The position numbers and the translations under genes are program-made. A DNA stretch of 64,000 bases from Lepus europaeus (taxonomy: Eukaryota > Chordata > Mammalia > Lagomorpha > Leporidae). The stretch spans positions 63,346,448 to 63,410,447 of the forward strand of contig NC_084835.1 in the NCBI RefSeq assembly GCF_033115175.1, in the 5' to 3' direction. Under the pieces are notes generated by a model, which had not been told where the DNA came from, ran no database searches, and saw only the letters and a program-made list of their open reading frames with translations. Positions 33,090-44,060 of the stretch are shown here, piece after piece (the stretch's first letter is position 1; each line of letters begins with the position of its first letter).

Positions 33090-33407
33090 GGGGCCAGCGC
33101 TGGGTTAATGCCCTGGCCTGAAGCGTCGGCATCCCATATGGGAGCCGGTTCGAGTCCTGGCAGCTCCACTTCCAGTCCAGCTCTCTGCTAAGGCCTGGGA
33201 AAGCGGTAGAAAATGACCCAAGTCCTTGGGCCCCTACACCCGTGTGGGAGTCCCGGAAGAAGCTCCTGACTCCTGACTTCGGATCGGTACAGCTCTGGCT
33301 GTTGTGACCAACTGGGGAGTGAACCATCAGATAGAAGACCTCTCTCTCTCTGTCTCTCCTCTCTGTGTAACTCGACTCTCAAATAAATGAATAAATCTTA
33401 AAAAAAA
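33090..33407 (+). mobile_element. CSINE
   Basis: Starts 'gggggccagcgctgggttaa' (slightly shortened head), ends 'caaataaatgaataaatctt' plus A run. Confidence 0.88.
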
Positions 33408-33419
33408 TTCACTCATTTT

Positions 33420-35020
33420 TAATTAGAGAAAATCTATTAATTTTTTTTCCTCTGTGAATTACTTTTTCATCTTTGACTATGCTATTACTTGAATATTTGG
33501 TTTCTTGGCTTCACCTTTCCAAGTCTCCTAGTTCCCCTACTGTCATTTCCTTCTCACTGTATTTTTACCTTATTTGCTGTATTTCTTCAGCTGATCTTCA
33601 GATCACCATTGCTTTTCTAGTTCAAGTAAAAAAAAATTGTTATACCTGGTCATGTTTGCCACTCTCCTTTACCATAAAAGTAATTTGGAAGTATTTTTCC
33701 TAACCTCCGTGAGTTCAGTTTCACTGGGAGTGGCCAATGTCAGCTGCTGCTTTTGAAATCTGGCTGTGATTTGGCATTGCCTTAGTGATCAGCTGAAGCC
33801 CTATAGAAGTCTGCAGCAATGCCAAAGAATTAGTACTAGGAGATAAATTGCGCCCTGTGCAATGGTGGCGAGTAACCTGCTGAACTCCAAGCCACCTTCC
33901 TAAGGCAGAAGGGAGAGGGACTTTGCTTCTGGGCCTTCCTCTACCACAGACACTACATATCTCAGTCATACAGCAGAGTTGCCCTCCATCTGCCTGCACC
34001 AGCAAAGCTGACAGGCTTCCTGGCACAACAGGAACGCAGGTAGCTACAGCTGCTGTACAGGGAGAGTTAGAGACATCTGGTGCCTCAAAGAGGCTCACAG
34101 TCTGGGCTTTTAATCTCTGGCCTCCCGTACGATCAGGCACTCTACTCTTAGGGTAATTTACCCTCTCCCTGGAAGATCCTGGAATCTATAGCCTCATGTG
34201 ATTCCTAGGGCTCCAACTATATTGCCTTCCTTTGCTGTGTGCTCCCTACAGAAAAGGAGGTAGGAGGGAGCTGGATTCAAGGGTAAATGTCTAAGTGAAC
34301 ATGTTCATAGGATTCCACTCCTAAGCTTCCACTTCTGCATTAATTATCTACTTTCCCTTTACTGTCAATCTGAGAAAGTTCTTCCAAGTTCTTTAGGTCT
34401 CAGTTTACTATTGATTTCCTGTATCAGTTCTCCAACATTTGAGAACGGAGCCATAATCAAATTTCAGAAGCAGAAAGCTGGCAGTGTAGACACTTCCTTC
34501 CCTTCCTGTAGTTCACACGACCTGGAACACCAGGCCATCTTCTCCCCTGACAGCTCCTTGACCCCCTTTGCCCTGGGCCATTGTCCGTCTCTTCTTTGTT
34601 TTACTTTCTCAACCCAAGTGTCGAACTATCTTAGTTCGGTTATTTTTCACTAGGTTTCTAAATGCCCTTTGTTTTGCACATCTCTTCTCCCATTTCCTTC
34701 TCCTTTCAAGTCCTTCCTTTGAAAGTCAATTCTAATGCCTCCTTTTAGAAGCACCTGTCACAGAGGAGTCACTATTGGTTATTCAGACTCCACTGTCCCT
34801 CCTCACTTTCCCATATATTTAGAGACTCCACACTGCATTTCCTTGTATTCTCTGCTGCTTGGTGGTCTATGTGACGTTCTCACCAGGGAAATAGGAGTGA
34901 ACTGACCTGCACAAGTCAGGCCTCCTTTCCTTAAAGGGAAATGATTTGCTGTCTCCTTTCTTTCCTTTATCTACCAGCTGACCGCCTATGTGTTACTATG
35001 AGTCAGCTTGTACCATGAGC
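33420..35020. other. Unassigned interval (about 1.6 kb)
   Basis: No SINE. A 139-codon minus-strand frame (33,721-34,140) has no domain I recognise. 34,690-34,900 has a vague L2-like character ('cattccttctcc', 'ccctcctcactttccc'). No confident feature. Confidence 0.35.
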
Positions 35021-35131
35021 TGGAACAGCACCATCACATTGGAATATAATGTGGGCCACAAAGGTAATGGAAAATTTTCTAAGAAACAGAAGAAATGAGT
35101 GAGACTGAATTTAACAAAAACATTTTATTTA

Positions 35132-35452
35132 GGGGCAGAAGTTCGCTGCAGAGGTTAAGTTGCCTCTCCGGATGTCCACATCCCGTTTCAGAGTGCCTGA
35201 GTTCAAGCCCCAGCTCTGCTTCCAGTTCCACCTTCCTGCTAATGCACACCTGGAGGCAGGTGACCGTTTAAGTACGCGGGTCCCTGCAACGCATGTGAGA
35301 GATTCAGGTTGAGATCCAGGTCCCTGGGTTTGGCCTGACCCCAGCTGTTGTGGGCATTGAGGAATGAGCTAATAAGTGGAAGACCTTCTTTGTCTGTCTC
35401 TCAACACTTAATATATATATAAAAAAAGAAAAAGAAATAGAAAGTAAAAAAA
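35132..35452 (+). mobile_element. CSINE in MER5-type element
   Basis: Starts 'ggggcagaagttcgctgcag', ends in an A/T-rich tail. The duplication 'aacattttattta' lies at about 35,117 and 35,453. Confidence 0.85.
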
Positions 35453-35534
35453 GAACATTTTATTTAAACTCACACACCCAAAATGTTATTTTAAAATGTA
35501 ATCAATATAAAATTATTATTTTTGTAATCTTTTT

Positions 35535-35627
35535 TTACTTTTAGTTAACACATAGTAATTGTACATATTTATGAAGCACAGTATATTATGAAGCACAGTA
35601 TATTCAAGTATACAATGTAATCAGATT

Positions 35628-35674
<47 letters not shown>

Positions 35675-35928
35675 TAGGGGAAATGGCATATGTATCACCT
35701 CAGAGAGTTTTCTTTTGTGATGGGAACATTCAGGATCCTTTCTACTGTCTGCGTTGAAATATTCACCTGCTTACCCTAGCATGCTCTAGAACATTAGAAA
35801 GTCTTCCTCCTATACTTGTACCTCTGCACCTGTTAACATCTCCTCTTCCCCTCTCCTACCTCCACCCTTTCCAGGTTCCAGTAATCACACAATTACTATA
35901 AAATAATTAATGAAATCTTCTACATCCT
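35535..35928 (-). mobile_element. L1 3' UTR fragment, minus strand, in MER5-type element
   Basis: 'tagtaattgtacatatttat' and 'atacaatgtaatcaga', then 'gaacattcaggatcctttct' and 'tagaacattagaaagtcttc', are familiar antisense L1 3' UTR words. A (CT)n(CA)n microsatellite sits inside at 35,631-35,674. Confidence 0.6.
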
Positions 35929-36195
35929 ATTTTCATTCTAAATCTTTGAAATCTGGTGTGTGTTTTGTACTTACAGCATATCCTAGCTTGGACTAGTTAT
36001 GTTTAAGGAGTTCACCATATGTGAGTAGTGGCTGCCCTATTGGACAGCTCCAGGGCATTTCAGAGCAATAAGAGGGAAGGAATGTGGGCCCATGGTGCAG
36101 ACCACCTCCTCCCAGCCTCCCTGGATTATCTGGTTATAGCAGACATGCAACAGATTTTACCTTATTGAACTCAGTGTCACTTTTTATGTTTAGTT

Positions 36196-36530
36196 TCTTT
36201 TTAAAAAAAAAAAAAAGATTTATTTTATTTATTTGAAAGGCAGAGTTAACAGAGAGAGGTAGAGACAGAGACAGGTATTCCATCCACTGGTTCACTCCCC
36301 AAATGGCTGTAACAACCAGGGCTGGACCAAGACAAAGCCAGGAGCCAGGGGTTTCCTCTGGGCCTCCCATGAGAGTGCAGGGGCCCAAGCACTTGGGCCG
36401 TTTTCCTCTGTTTTCCCAGGTGCATTTGCAAGAAGCTGCACTGGAAGTGGAGCAGCCAACACTTGAACTGGCACCCACATGGGATGGCAGTCCTGCAGGC
36501 CCAGGCTTCAATCCATTGCACTACAATGCT
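36196..36530 (-). mobile_element. CSINE, minus strand
   Basis: Starts 'tttttaaaaaaaaaaaaaag', ends 'gcactacaatgctggtc'. The younger CSINE2 landed at its edge. Confidence 0.9.
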
Positions 36531-36542
36531 GGTCTCTTAGTT

Positions 36543-36841
36543 GTTTTTGTTTTGTTTTGTTTTTTTTTGACAGGCAGAGTAGACAGTGGCCGCCGCGGCT
36601 GGCGTGCTGCAGCTGGCGCACCGCGCTGATCCAATGGCAGGAGCCAGGTGCTTCTCCTGGTCTCCCATGGGGTGCAGGGCCCAAGCACTTGGGCCATCCT
36701 CCACTGCACTCCCTGGCCACAGCAGAGAGCTGGCCTGGAAGAGGGGCAACCGGGACAGGATCGGTGCCCCGACCGGGACTAGAACCCGGTGTGCCGGCGC
36801 CGCAAGGCGGAGGATTAGCCTAGTGAGCCGCGGCGCCGGCC
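36543..36841 (-). mobile_element. CSINE2, minus strand, shortened
   Basis: A perfect 12-bp duplication GGTCTCTTAGTT lies at 36,531-36,542 and 36,842-36,853. The purine-rich block after 'cagagtagacagt' is missing, so about 40 bases of the usual body are deleted. Confidence 0.94.
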
Positions 36842-36853
36842 GGTCTCTTAGTT

Positions 36854-37150
36854 TTTTAATTACAGAAGCTTAGTCTGTATTGTTACTAGTATTCACATGT
36901 ACAGTTAAACTCATAATCAAAGTAATCCTAATACAGTACCCGTTTGAATATGCCTGTCTTCAAGTCAGCAAAGAAGCTTTATGCAATATCTAAAAGTTAA
37001 GGAACTAGAAGTGAAGAAGCTCTGGTAATATGAAACTGGACAAAGATCTGCAGGACCACATATTCTGTGACAGTGGAATGTCCTACTCAGGTGTATTTTT
37101 CAGTTCTTTATTGACCTCATGCATCTGCTTCTGTCTAGCACTTTTCTTAA
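36854..37150. other. Unassigned sequence between SINE clusters
   Basis: No recognised feature. Confidence 0.5.
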
Positions 37151-37197
37151 GATTCTTCATGTTTTTTTGTTTTGCTTTGTCTTTTAAATATTTATTT

Positions 37198-37472
37198 ATG
37201 GGGCCAGCATTGTGGCATAGCGGTTAAAGCCACCACCTGCAGAGCCAGCATCCCATATGGGTCGCAGTTCGAGTCTTGGCTCCTTCTCTTCTTATCTCGC
37301 TCCTTGCTAATGTGCCCAGGGAAGCAATGGAAGATGGCCCAATTGCTTGGGCCCCTGCACCCATGTGTGAGACCTTGAAGAAGCTCCTGGCTCTGGCCTG
37401 GTACTGCCATGGCTGTTGCGGCCATTTGGGGAGTGAACAAACAAATGGAAGATTTCTCTCTCTCTTTCCCCC

Positions 37473-37530
<58 letters not shown>

Positions 37531-37576
37531 CTCTGCCTCTCTGTGACTCTGCCTTTCAAATAAATAAATAAATCTC
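37198..37576 (+). mobile_element. CSINE with (CT)n(CA)n
   Basis: Starts 'ggggccagcattgtggcata', ends 'caaataaataaataaatctc'. A long CT/CA microsatellite lies at 37,477-37,530. Confidence 0.9.
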
Positions 37577-37868
37577 TAAAAATGATTTATTTATTTATTT
37601 GAAAAAGTAAGAGAGAGAGAGAGAGAGAGATCTTTTATCTGTTGTTTCACTCTCTGAATGCCCACAACAGACAGGACTAGGCCAAGCTGAAGCCAGCAGC
37701 CTGGAACTCCATGGGTCTCCCATGTGGGTGGCTAGAACTTAAGTACCCCAGTGCATTTCCAGGAAGATTGATTGGGAGAGGTAGAGGTGGGACTCCGTCC
37801 CAGGCAGTCCTATATGGTATTTGGTCATCCGAACCTGTGGCTTAACCTGCTGTGCCATGATGCCTTCC
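37577..37868 (-). mobile_element. CSINE, minus strand, tail-to-tail with previous
   Basis: Antisense tail 'gatttatttatttatttga' abuts the sense tail of the preceding copy; it ends 'gtgccatgatgcctt'. The pair is flanked by 'gattcttcatgtttt' (about 37,151) and 'gagtcctcatgtttt' (about 37,871). Confidence 0.88.
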
Positions 37869-38075
37869 CCAAGAGTCCTCATGTTTTATTGGAACGCTTT
37901 AGAAAATGATTTAAAGTGATACACTGAAGACAGGATAAAGATCAAAGAACAGAAAATGAAGTAATAATAAGGCCGAGGTAGGAAGAAGTCAAGGGTGTTA
38001 ATTTAAGGGAAATGTAGTTGTTGAAAAAAAAAAAAAAAAAAACAGAAGCAGATTGTTGAACATTCAGAAGCATTT

Positions 38076-38390
38076 TTAAATAAGATTTTATTTATTTACT
38101 TGAGAGGTAGATTCTCAGACAGAGAGAAGTTTTCTGTCCTCTGGTTCACTCCCCAGATGGCTGCAATGACAGGAGGTGAGTGGATCTGAATCCAGGAGTC
38201 AGGAACTTCTGGGTCTCTCACATGAGTTCAGGGGCACAAGCACTTGGGCTATCTTTCATTGCCTTCCCAGGCCATAGCAGAGAGCTGAATTAGAAGAGGA
38301 ACAGTTGGGACAGGAACTGGCACCCATATGGGATGCTGGCACCATAGGCAGAGACTTAACCCACTATGCCACAGGTTCAGGCCCACAGAA
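38076..38390 (-). mobile_element. CSINE, minus strand
   Basis: Starts 'taaataagattttatttatt', ends 'gccacaggttcaggccc'. Confidence 0.88.
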
Positions 38391-38514
38391 GAGTTTTAAA
38401 TTTCTTCTAAAGTATGCCATGTTCTCGTCCTTAAAGACTTCATCATCTGGTGGGGGGAATTGAAAAATAAATAGATTGCTACATTACAGTATTATAAATG
38501 TTTTGACATAGAAT

Positions 38515-38915
38515 GGATTGAATGGTGTCCTCCCAAAACTGATGCACAGTGGAACTTTGTTTGGAAGTAGGGTCTTGGTAGATGGAATTAACTAACATGC
38601 AGTCTCAGTTGATTAGGTAAGGCTTTAAATATACTGGTGTCCTTATTAGGAGAAACAGGACATAGAGAAGAAAGGCATGTGGAGATGCAGCAGAGGATGG
38701 AGTGACATGTTGACCAGCCAATGGGCATCGAGATTGTTCAGACCACCAGGAGCCAGAAGAGGCAAGGAAGGACTCTCCCTAGAACTCAGAGAAACACTTT
38801 GATTTTGGACTTCACACATTTGGAACTGTGAGAGGGACAAATGTCTCTTGTTTTAACCACTCATTTTGTGTGAGCTTTAGATATGCATATTGGCATTTGG
38901 AAACCAACAGACATT
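38515..38915 (+). mobile_element. MLT1-type MaLR LTR
   Basis: 'attgaatggtgtcctcccaa', 'tggaagtagggtcttggtag', 'actggtgtccttattaggag' and 'tttggacttcacacattt' follow the MLT1 LTR order from 5' to 3'. Solo, no matching second LTR. Confidence 0.75.
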
Positions 38916-39490
38916 TGAGGGAAGTCAAGAGTTAGAACAATGAGAAAGGGAACTTTATAGAAGATAAAGCTAGTGACTGTCGCCCAACCCATGAAAGAAC
39001 GCTAAAAATCTTTCCCACTTTTTTCACAATCACTGTCTAGTCTTTTCTAATGCTAATTCCTTTCATCCTACTTTGAATATGACCCACTTTGATTTTACTG
39101 TCTTCTTTGTTATAAAAAGAAATTGCCATCTCTTGGATTATGGCCTTTGTGAAATAGGCAGGGACTGACACCTTGCTGAGCTGATCACAAACATTTCAGT
39201 CACCATCTTGATAAACAGGTTGACAATACATCATCATAACTCTGAACCAATCAATTTCTGAGCTGAATGTAGTTTCAATCTCTCTGTCTCCATGACGGTC
39301 AGCCTCACCCTGAAAAAGAACCTACTTCCAATTAGAATTATTCTTAACATGGGGGATACAGATTTCCATAAGCATAGTTATAATTATATAAACTATATAG
39401 ATGATCATAGATTATTATTGAAATCATTGCCATTCTAACATGTGAAAGTTACTATTGAAGTTACAGATTCCAAAATAATATGAATTAGGA
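38916..39490. other. Unassigned sequence
   Basis: No gene or recognisable repeat. AT-rich in the second half. Confidence 0.45.
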
Positions 39491-39491
39491 G

Positions 39492-39805
39492 AGGCAGGCA
39501 TTTGGACCAGCAGTTAAGGTGCCACATGAGACTCCAGTGTCTAATATTAGTGTGTCTGGTTTGAATTTTGTCTCCATTTTCAATCCAGTTGCCTGCTAAT
39601 GTGTACCCTTGGAGGCAGCAGATGATGGCTCAGGTATTCAGAACCCTGCTACCCACATGGGAGACCCAGGTGGAGCTCCTGGCTCTTTCCTTTGGCCTGG
39701 TCCAACTCTGGCTGCTGCAGGTATTTGGTGAATGAACCAGTAGATAGAAGATCTGTCTCTTTGTCTTTCAAATAAAATGAAAATAGATTGTAAAAATTTA
39801 AAAAA
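39492..39805 (+). mobile_element. CSINE, old
   Basis: Starts 'aggcatttggaccagcagtt', ends 'cttt­caaataaaatgaaa'-type tail. Flanks 'aatatgaattag' / 'aatatgaattgg' are the probable duplication. Confidence 0.85.
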
Positions 39806-39904
39806 TAACAATATGAATTGGAAATATTATATGCTACAATCCTTCAAAAATAAGTAAATGACCATAAGAAGTAATTCATTAATTGTGTTTCAATACTTAA
39901 GTTA

Positions 39905-40185
39905 GATTAACATTTTATTTTGTTGGTTATTATCACTTTACTCAGGATTAGAGAGAGATTGATCTTCCGTCTGCTGGTTCACCCCACCAAGTGCCTGCAA
40001 TTGCTAGGGCTGGGCCATAGCAAAATCAGGAACCTGGAATTTCATCTGGGTCTCCCATGTGGGTAGCAAGGACTCAAGTACTTACGCTGTCATCTACTAT
40101 TAGCAGACGCTGGATTGGAAGGGGAGAAGCCAGGACTCCACTGACACTGTGACGTGGGATGCTGTGCCACAGCACCCACCCCTTA
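39905..40185 (-). mobile_element. CSINE, minus strand
   Basis: Body 'cttccgtctgctggttcacc', head end 'cacagcacccacccc'. The tail part is diverged. Confidence 0.8.
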
Positions 40186-40205
40186 ACACCTTTTTAAGAA
40201 TAAAT

Positions 40206-40540
40206 TCAGGGGTCCAGCATTGTGATGCAGTGGGTTAAGCTGCCACCTGCAATGTCAGTATCCCATATGTGTGCCTGTCAAAGTCCTGGCTGCTTCATTT
40301 CCAATCCAGCTCCCTGATAACAAGCTTGGGAAAGCAGAGAAAGATGGCCCAAATGCCACCCATGTGGTAGACCCAGATGGAGTTCCAGGATCCTGGCTTC
40401 AGCTGGACCCAGCCCTGGCCATTGAGACCATTTGGAAAGTGAAATAGTGAATAGATGATCTCTCTCTCTCTCTCTCTTTTTTTTTTCTCTCTCTCTCTCA
40501 GTCTTTCAAATAAATACATCAATAAATCTTTTTAAAAAGA
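40206..40540 (+). mobile_element. CSINE
   Basis: Starts 'caggggtccagcattgtgat', ends 'caataaatctttttaaaaag', with CT runs at 40,460-40,499. Confidence 0.88.
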
Positions 40541-40647
40541 ATATATGTAATGTATATTAACTGCAGAAAATTAGCAAGTGCCAAAAATTATTATAAAGAA
40601 ACCCACAATTCAGAGACAATCACTTCTAACATTTTTGTGATACTTTC

Positions 40648-41005
40648 TGCTATGGTTTTGAGTATGTCCTCCAAATGTTTATATGTTGGCAACATAATCC
40701 TCAAATTCATATAGTAATGGTATTTGGTGATGGAAGCTTTAAGAGATAATTAGGATTAAATGAAGTCATGAAAGTAAGGCCCCAAGGTAGCACTGGTGGC
40801 TTTCTAAGGAGAGAGACCTGAGCTAGCACAATTGCTCTGTCTCTCCCCACTGATGCCTCCAACAGCAAATGGCCCTCACCTGATGCTGGCACCTTTCGAT
40901 GGACTTACCAGCCTCCAAAAGTGTGAGAAAGTACTTTCCTTTATAAAATTTTCCAGATTCAGTGTTTTGTTATAGCAACAGAAAGATACTTTGTTTCTGT
41001 TATTT
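40648..41005 (+). mobile_element. MST/MLT1-type MaLR LTR
   Basis: Starts 'tgctatggttttgagtatgt', continues 'tggtatttggtgatggaagc' and 'cagcctccaaaagtgtgaga', and ends 'gttttgttatagcaacagaa'. This is the standard MST/THE-like LTR layout. Confidence 0.8.
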
Positions 41006-41344
41006 TTTTTTCTATACACACAAATTTTTAACATATTTGAGATCACCCTTTGTCCTTTGAGTCACGGTCATTTCCCATCACCAGGCCTTTCTCTGTAATG
41101 AGATGAGTACGTGAGTATGTTCTATGACTGAAAGATGTTCAGAAACATGGTATTGGAGTTTATCATCTCAAGACAACCCAAACATGTTCCAAGGAGAACT
41201 TCCGTCAGCAGAGATGGCCTGTTTTTCTAACAATTCATCATATGCTTTCTTGTGTTAGTGAAAAAATGACATGGAAAGATAAATTTATTTTGATGCAGAA
41301 AATTCAAAATGCATGCATAGTTTTTTCATAGTCTGCATTTTCCA

Positions 41345-41560
41345 CAAACTTTCTGAAGACTCTTTATTATTTGCATGTATTTCATAAATACAACACTAGG
41401 AACCTAGTAATTTTTCCCACCGTAGTTGCCCTCCTACCCACTCTCCCACCCCTCTTCCTTTTCCCTCTCTTGTTCCCTGTCTTGTTTTTCATCAAGATCT
41501 ATTTTTATTTAACTTTATATACAAGGAAGGAAGAAAAAAAAAGTGAAATTACCATCATAT
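41345..41560 (-). mobile_element. Rabbit-type L1 3' UTR end, minus strand
   Basis: 'atttcataaatacaacacta', a C-rich block ('ctcccacccctcttcctttt'), then 'tttaactttatatacaagga'. Same type as 29,430-29,760. Confidence 0.65.
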
Positions 41561-41834
41561 AAAGCTTTTTAAATTTTTTGTGCCTCATACTCTTCATTAT
41601 GACACCAAAAGCATCATTCTCATGCATTTTTCCTACTCTCCTGTCACTGGTGTGTTTAATTCACAGCTGGACTTCTGAGGGAGGATGAAAGTCTGCTTCA
41701 GGGGGCCAAACGTTGGTTTGGAATTGGTCATGGCATTGTCTGTTCCTGAAGCCCCAGGTACCTCTGATGTCTGTCCATCGCCAGGCCGGCCCCGACTCGC
41801 TCTGCCTCCAGGTGGTGAGCCGCCTTATGGAAGT

Positions 41835-41930
41835 CTCTGCTTCTCTAGGCCTTAGCTTCCTGTCTACAAAATAGGGTCATGGACTAGATGATCTAAGGCT
41901 TTAACCAAGCATTCTTAGGTGTTTTCCATG
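41835..41930 (+). mobile_element. MIR fragment
   Basis: 'ggccttagcttcctgtctac', 'aaaatagggtcatggactag' and 'atgatctaaggc' resemble the MIR core and 3' part. Confidence 0.5.
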
Positions 41931-41964
41931 GGTGTCCAGGATTCTGAGCTGAGAGGCTGAGTAA

Positions 41965-42305
41965 AGTTCTTAAAAAAAAAGAAAAAAAAAGATTTATTCA
42001 TTTACCTGAAAGAGTCACAGAGAGAGAGTAGGAGAGGCAGAGAGAGTGAGTGGTCTTCCATCCATTGGTTCACTCTCCAGATGGCCGCAAGGGCCGGAAC
42101 CATGCCGATCTGAAGCCAGGAGCCAGGAGTCTCCAGGTCTCCCACACGGGCACAGGGGCCCAAGGACTTGGGCCATTCTCCACTGCTCTCCCAGGCCACA
42201 GCAGAGAGCCAGACTGGAAGTGGAACAGTCAGGACTTGAACTGGCACCCACATGGGATGCTGCACTGTAGGCACCAGCCTCACCCACAACACCACTGCTG
42301 GCCCC
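41965..42305 (-). mobile_element. CSINE, minus strand
   Basis: Starts in an A/T run at 41,971, ends 'accactgctggcccc'. Flanks 'aaagttct' on both sides. Confidence 0.88.
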
Positions 42306-43460
42306 CTGAGAAAAGTTCTACAACCCATGAAGTCTGGTAGAAGAAACACCAAAGCAAAGAGGCCATTTCTCCCTTTTTGACTCCTGCCATCACTAACCAG
42401 CTTAGCAGTGGCAAGGATTCCTTAATTTCAAGTCCATCTTGAAATTGTGTTAATCCCAAGTTTACTTGGAGCCTGTTTAAGGTTTCTCCAAAGCAATGGA
42501 GTACATGTTAGTATTTAGGAATGTCCACTGTAGCTTTCAGGTGTTTCTCTCTCTCTGGAAACTAACCAGGAAGCAAGAAGCCGGTCACTTAACAGGAACT
42601 CATTGAATGTTTATGTAACAAATGAATGAATGATAAACTAAGCAGATATATTTAGGTTCACGCATCCTTTTGCAATGAGCTTTGTGGCACTGGATCAGAA
42701 GAATCTTTATGTATTTTTCACAATTTTCTGCATAAACGATCACAGCTAGTTGCATGCCGGAATTACTAAGATTTTTCACTCCTGTAGGAGATTTCCTGTC
42801 CCTTTATCTAAATTCATCATGACACAGATGTTGGATTCCCCCTAGACCTTGTGTTTACAGGATATGTACTGAATTCATCTAAACCTTCTTCTCCCTTTGT
42901 TATTCTCCTGACCATCATTGCAGCGCAATGTAAATATGAAATAAGTAACCTAAATGCACACAGAAGATAGAATATGATCCTATTAGAGGCGCAGAATTTA
43001 CATTTAGGATTACCTTCTCTGTACTGGGCACTGTGCACACAGCAAACTAATTACCATGGAAAACCTCAGTACAATTCAGTACTAATTTATCTACTTTTAT
43101 GCTTGGAAGAAACTTTGTATATGCCCGAGGTCACACAGCTGGCAATAGAATTGAGGTTTAAACCCAGGATGGGAAAATTTCAAAGCTCATACTGCTTTCA
43201 TTGTCTGGAAGAAAAAGCAATGTTAGACAAAAGGGCATCTGTATCAAACAGAGCTGATTAAAGGAGCAGACAAAATCTAAAGGACTATGGACGTAAAACA
43301 TTTGAAAGAGGGCAATTGGAGAAGACAAATAGGCCACATATAAAAGGAGATGTGGTTGCAATGAAAGAGAAGAAAAAAAAGTAGTCCAGGTGCAGCCAGC
43401 AACTGCATGAAGAGTGAGCTCTCTCGCTCAGCTTGGCTCCTTTCCCAAGGTCGTGGGATT
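42306..43460. other. Mostly unassigned, with a weak MIR/L2-like patch
   Basis: About 42,990-43,200 has 'tgtactgggcactgtgcaca' and 'ggtcacacagctggcaatag', which resemble an old MIR/MIR3. The rest is unassigned and contains no gene. Confidence 0.4.
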
Positions 43461-43464
43461 TTTA

Positions 43465-43792
43465 TAAAGGTGATTTTAATTTACTTATTCAGGGGAGGTG
43501 GTAAGGAAGAGAGGGAAAGAGAGAGAGAATTTCCTTCTGCTGGTTCACTTCCAAAATGGCTACAACAGCCAGAGCTGGGCCAGGCCAATGGGCCAAAGCC
43601 AGGAGCTTGGAACTCAGTCCCAGTCTCCCAAGTGGGTGGTAGGGACCTAAGTACTTGAGCCACCACCTGCTGCCTCCCAGGGTGCATGTTGGAATCAGGG
43701 TATAGCCAGGACTCAAACTCAGGCACTCTGATACGGGATTTTGGCAACCCAAGCCAATACCTTCACTTCTGGGTCAAATGCCTGCCCTGGGT
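43465..43792 (-). mobile_element. CSINE, minus strand, old
   Basis: 'gaatttccttctgctggttc', 'cccagtctcccaagtgggtg', head end 'ggtcaaatgcctgccctgg'. Confidence 0.8.
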
Positions 43793-43899
43793 AATGAGTT
43801 TTATAAGAAACCAAGTAAAAGTTATATATGTCCGTTCAGCAAGGAGACCCTTTTGTGAATTATCAAACACGTTGCCTCTCTTTTCTAATCTTATTGGTC

Positions 43900-44060
43900 T
43901 TTGGTTTGTTAGGGTGCCTGTGGCATGTGGTGGGGGAGAAATGATTGAGGATTCAGAAGATTCTGCCATCAGTAGGCCCACTTGCTACCCACACCACCCT
44001 GGACAAGTCACTTAGCTTCTGATTCTTGGAGTTTCCATTTCTAAAACATTTACTCTCCCA
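43900..44060 (+). mobile_element. MIR fragment
   Basis: 'ccctggacaagtcacttagc' and 'ggagtttccatttctaaaac' correspond to the MIR core. Confidence 0.5.

Larger units (their letters stand above)
35025..36060. mobile_element. MER5-type hAT MITE, split by a CSINE and an L1 fragment
   Basis: Three separated pieces fit one MER5-like element in order: about 35,040-35,131 ('ataatgtgggccacaaagg'), 35,455-35,530 ('aatgtaatcaatataaaatt') and 35,930-36,060 ('tctttgaaatctggtgtgtg', 'gtggctgccctattggacag'). Element polarity is not assigned. Confidence 0.6.

Noticed and set aside
33721-34140. 139-codon minus-strand frame in an unassigned interval
   Set aside because: No domain, no conserved motif, no promoter or splice context. 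Compatible with chance in moderately GC-rich DNA. Kept only as part of the unassigned interval.
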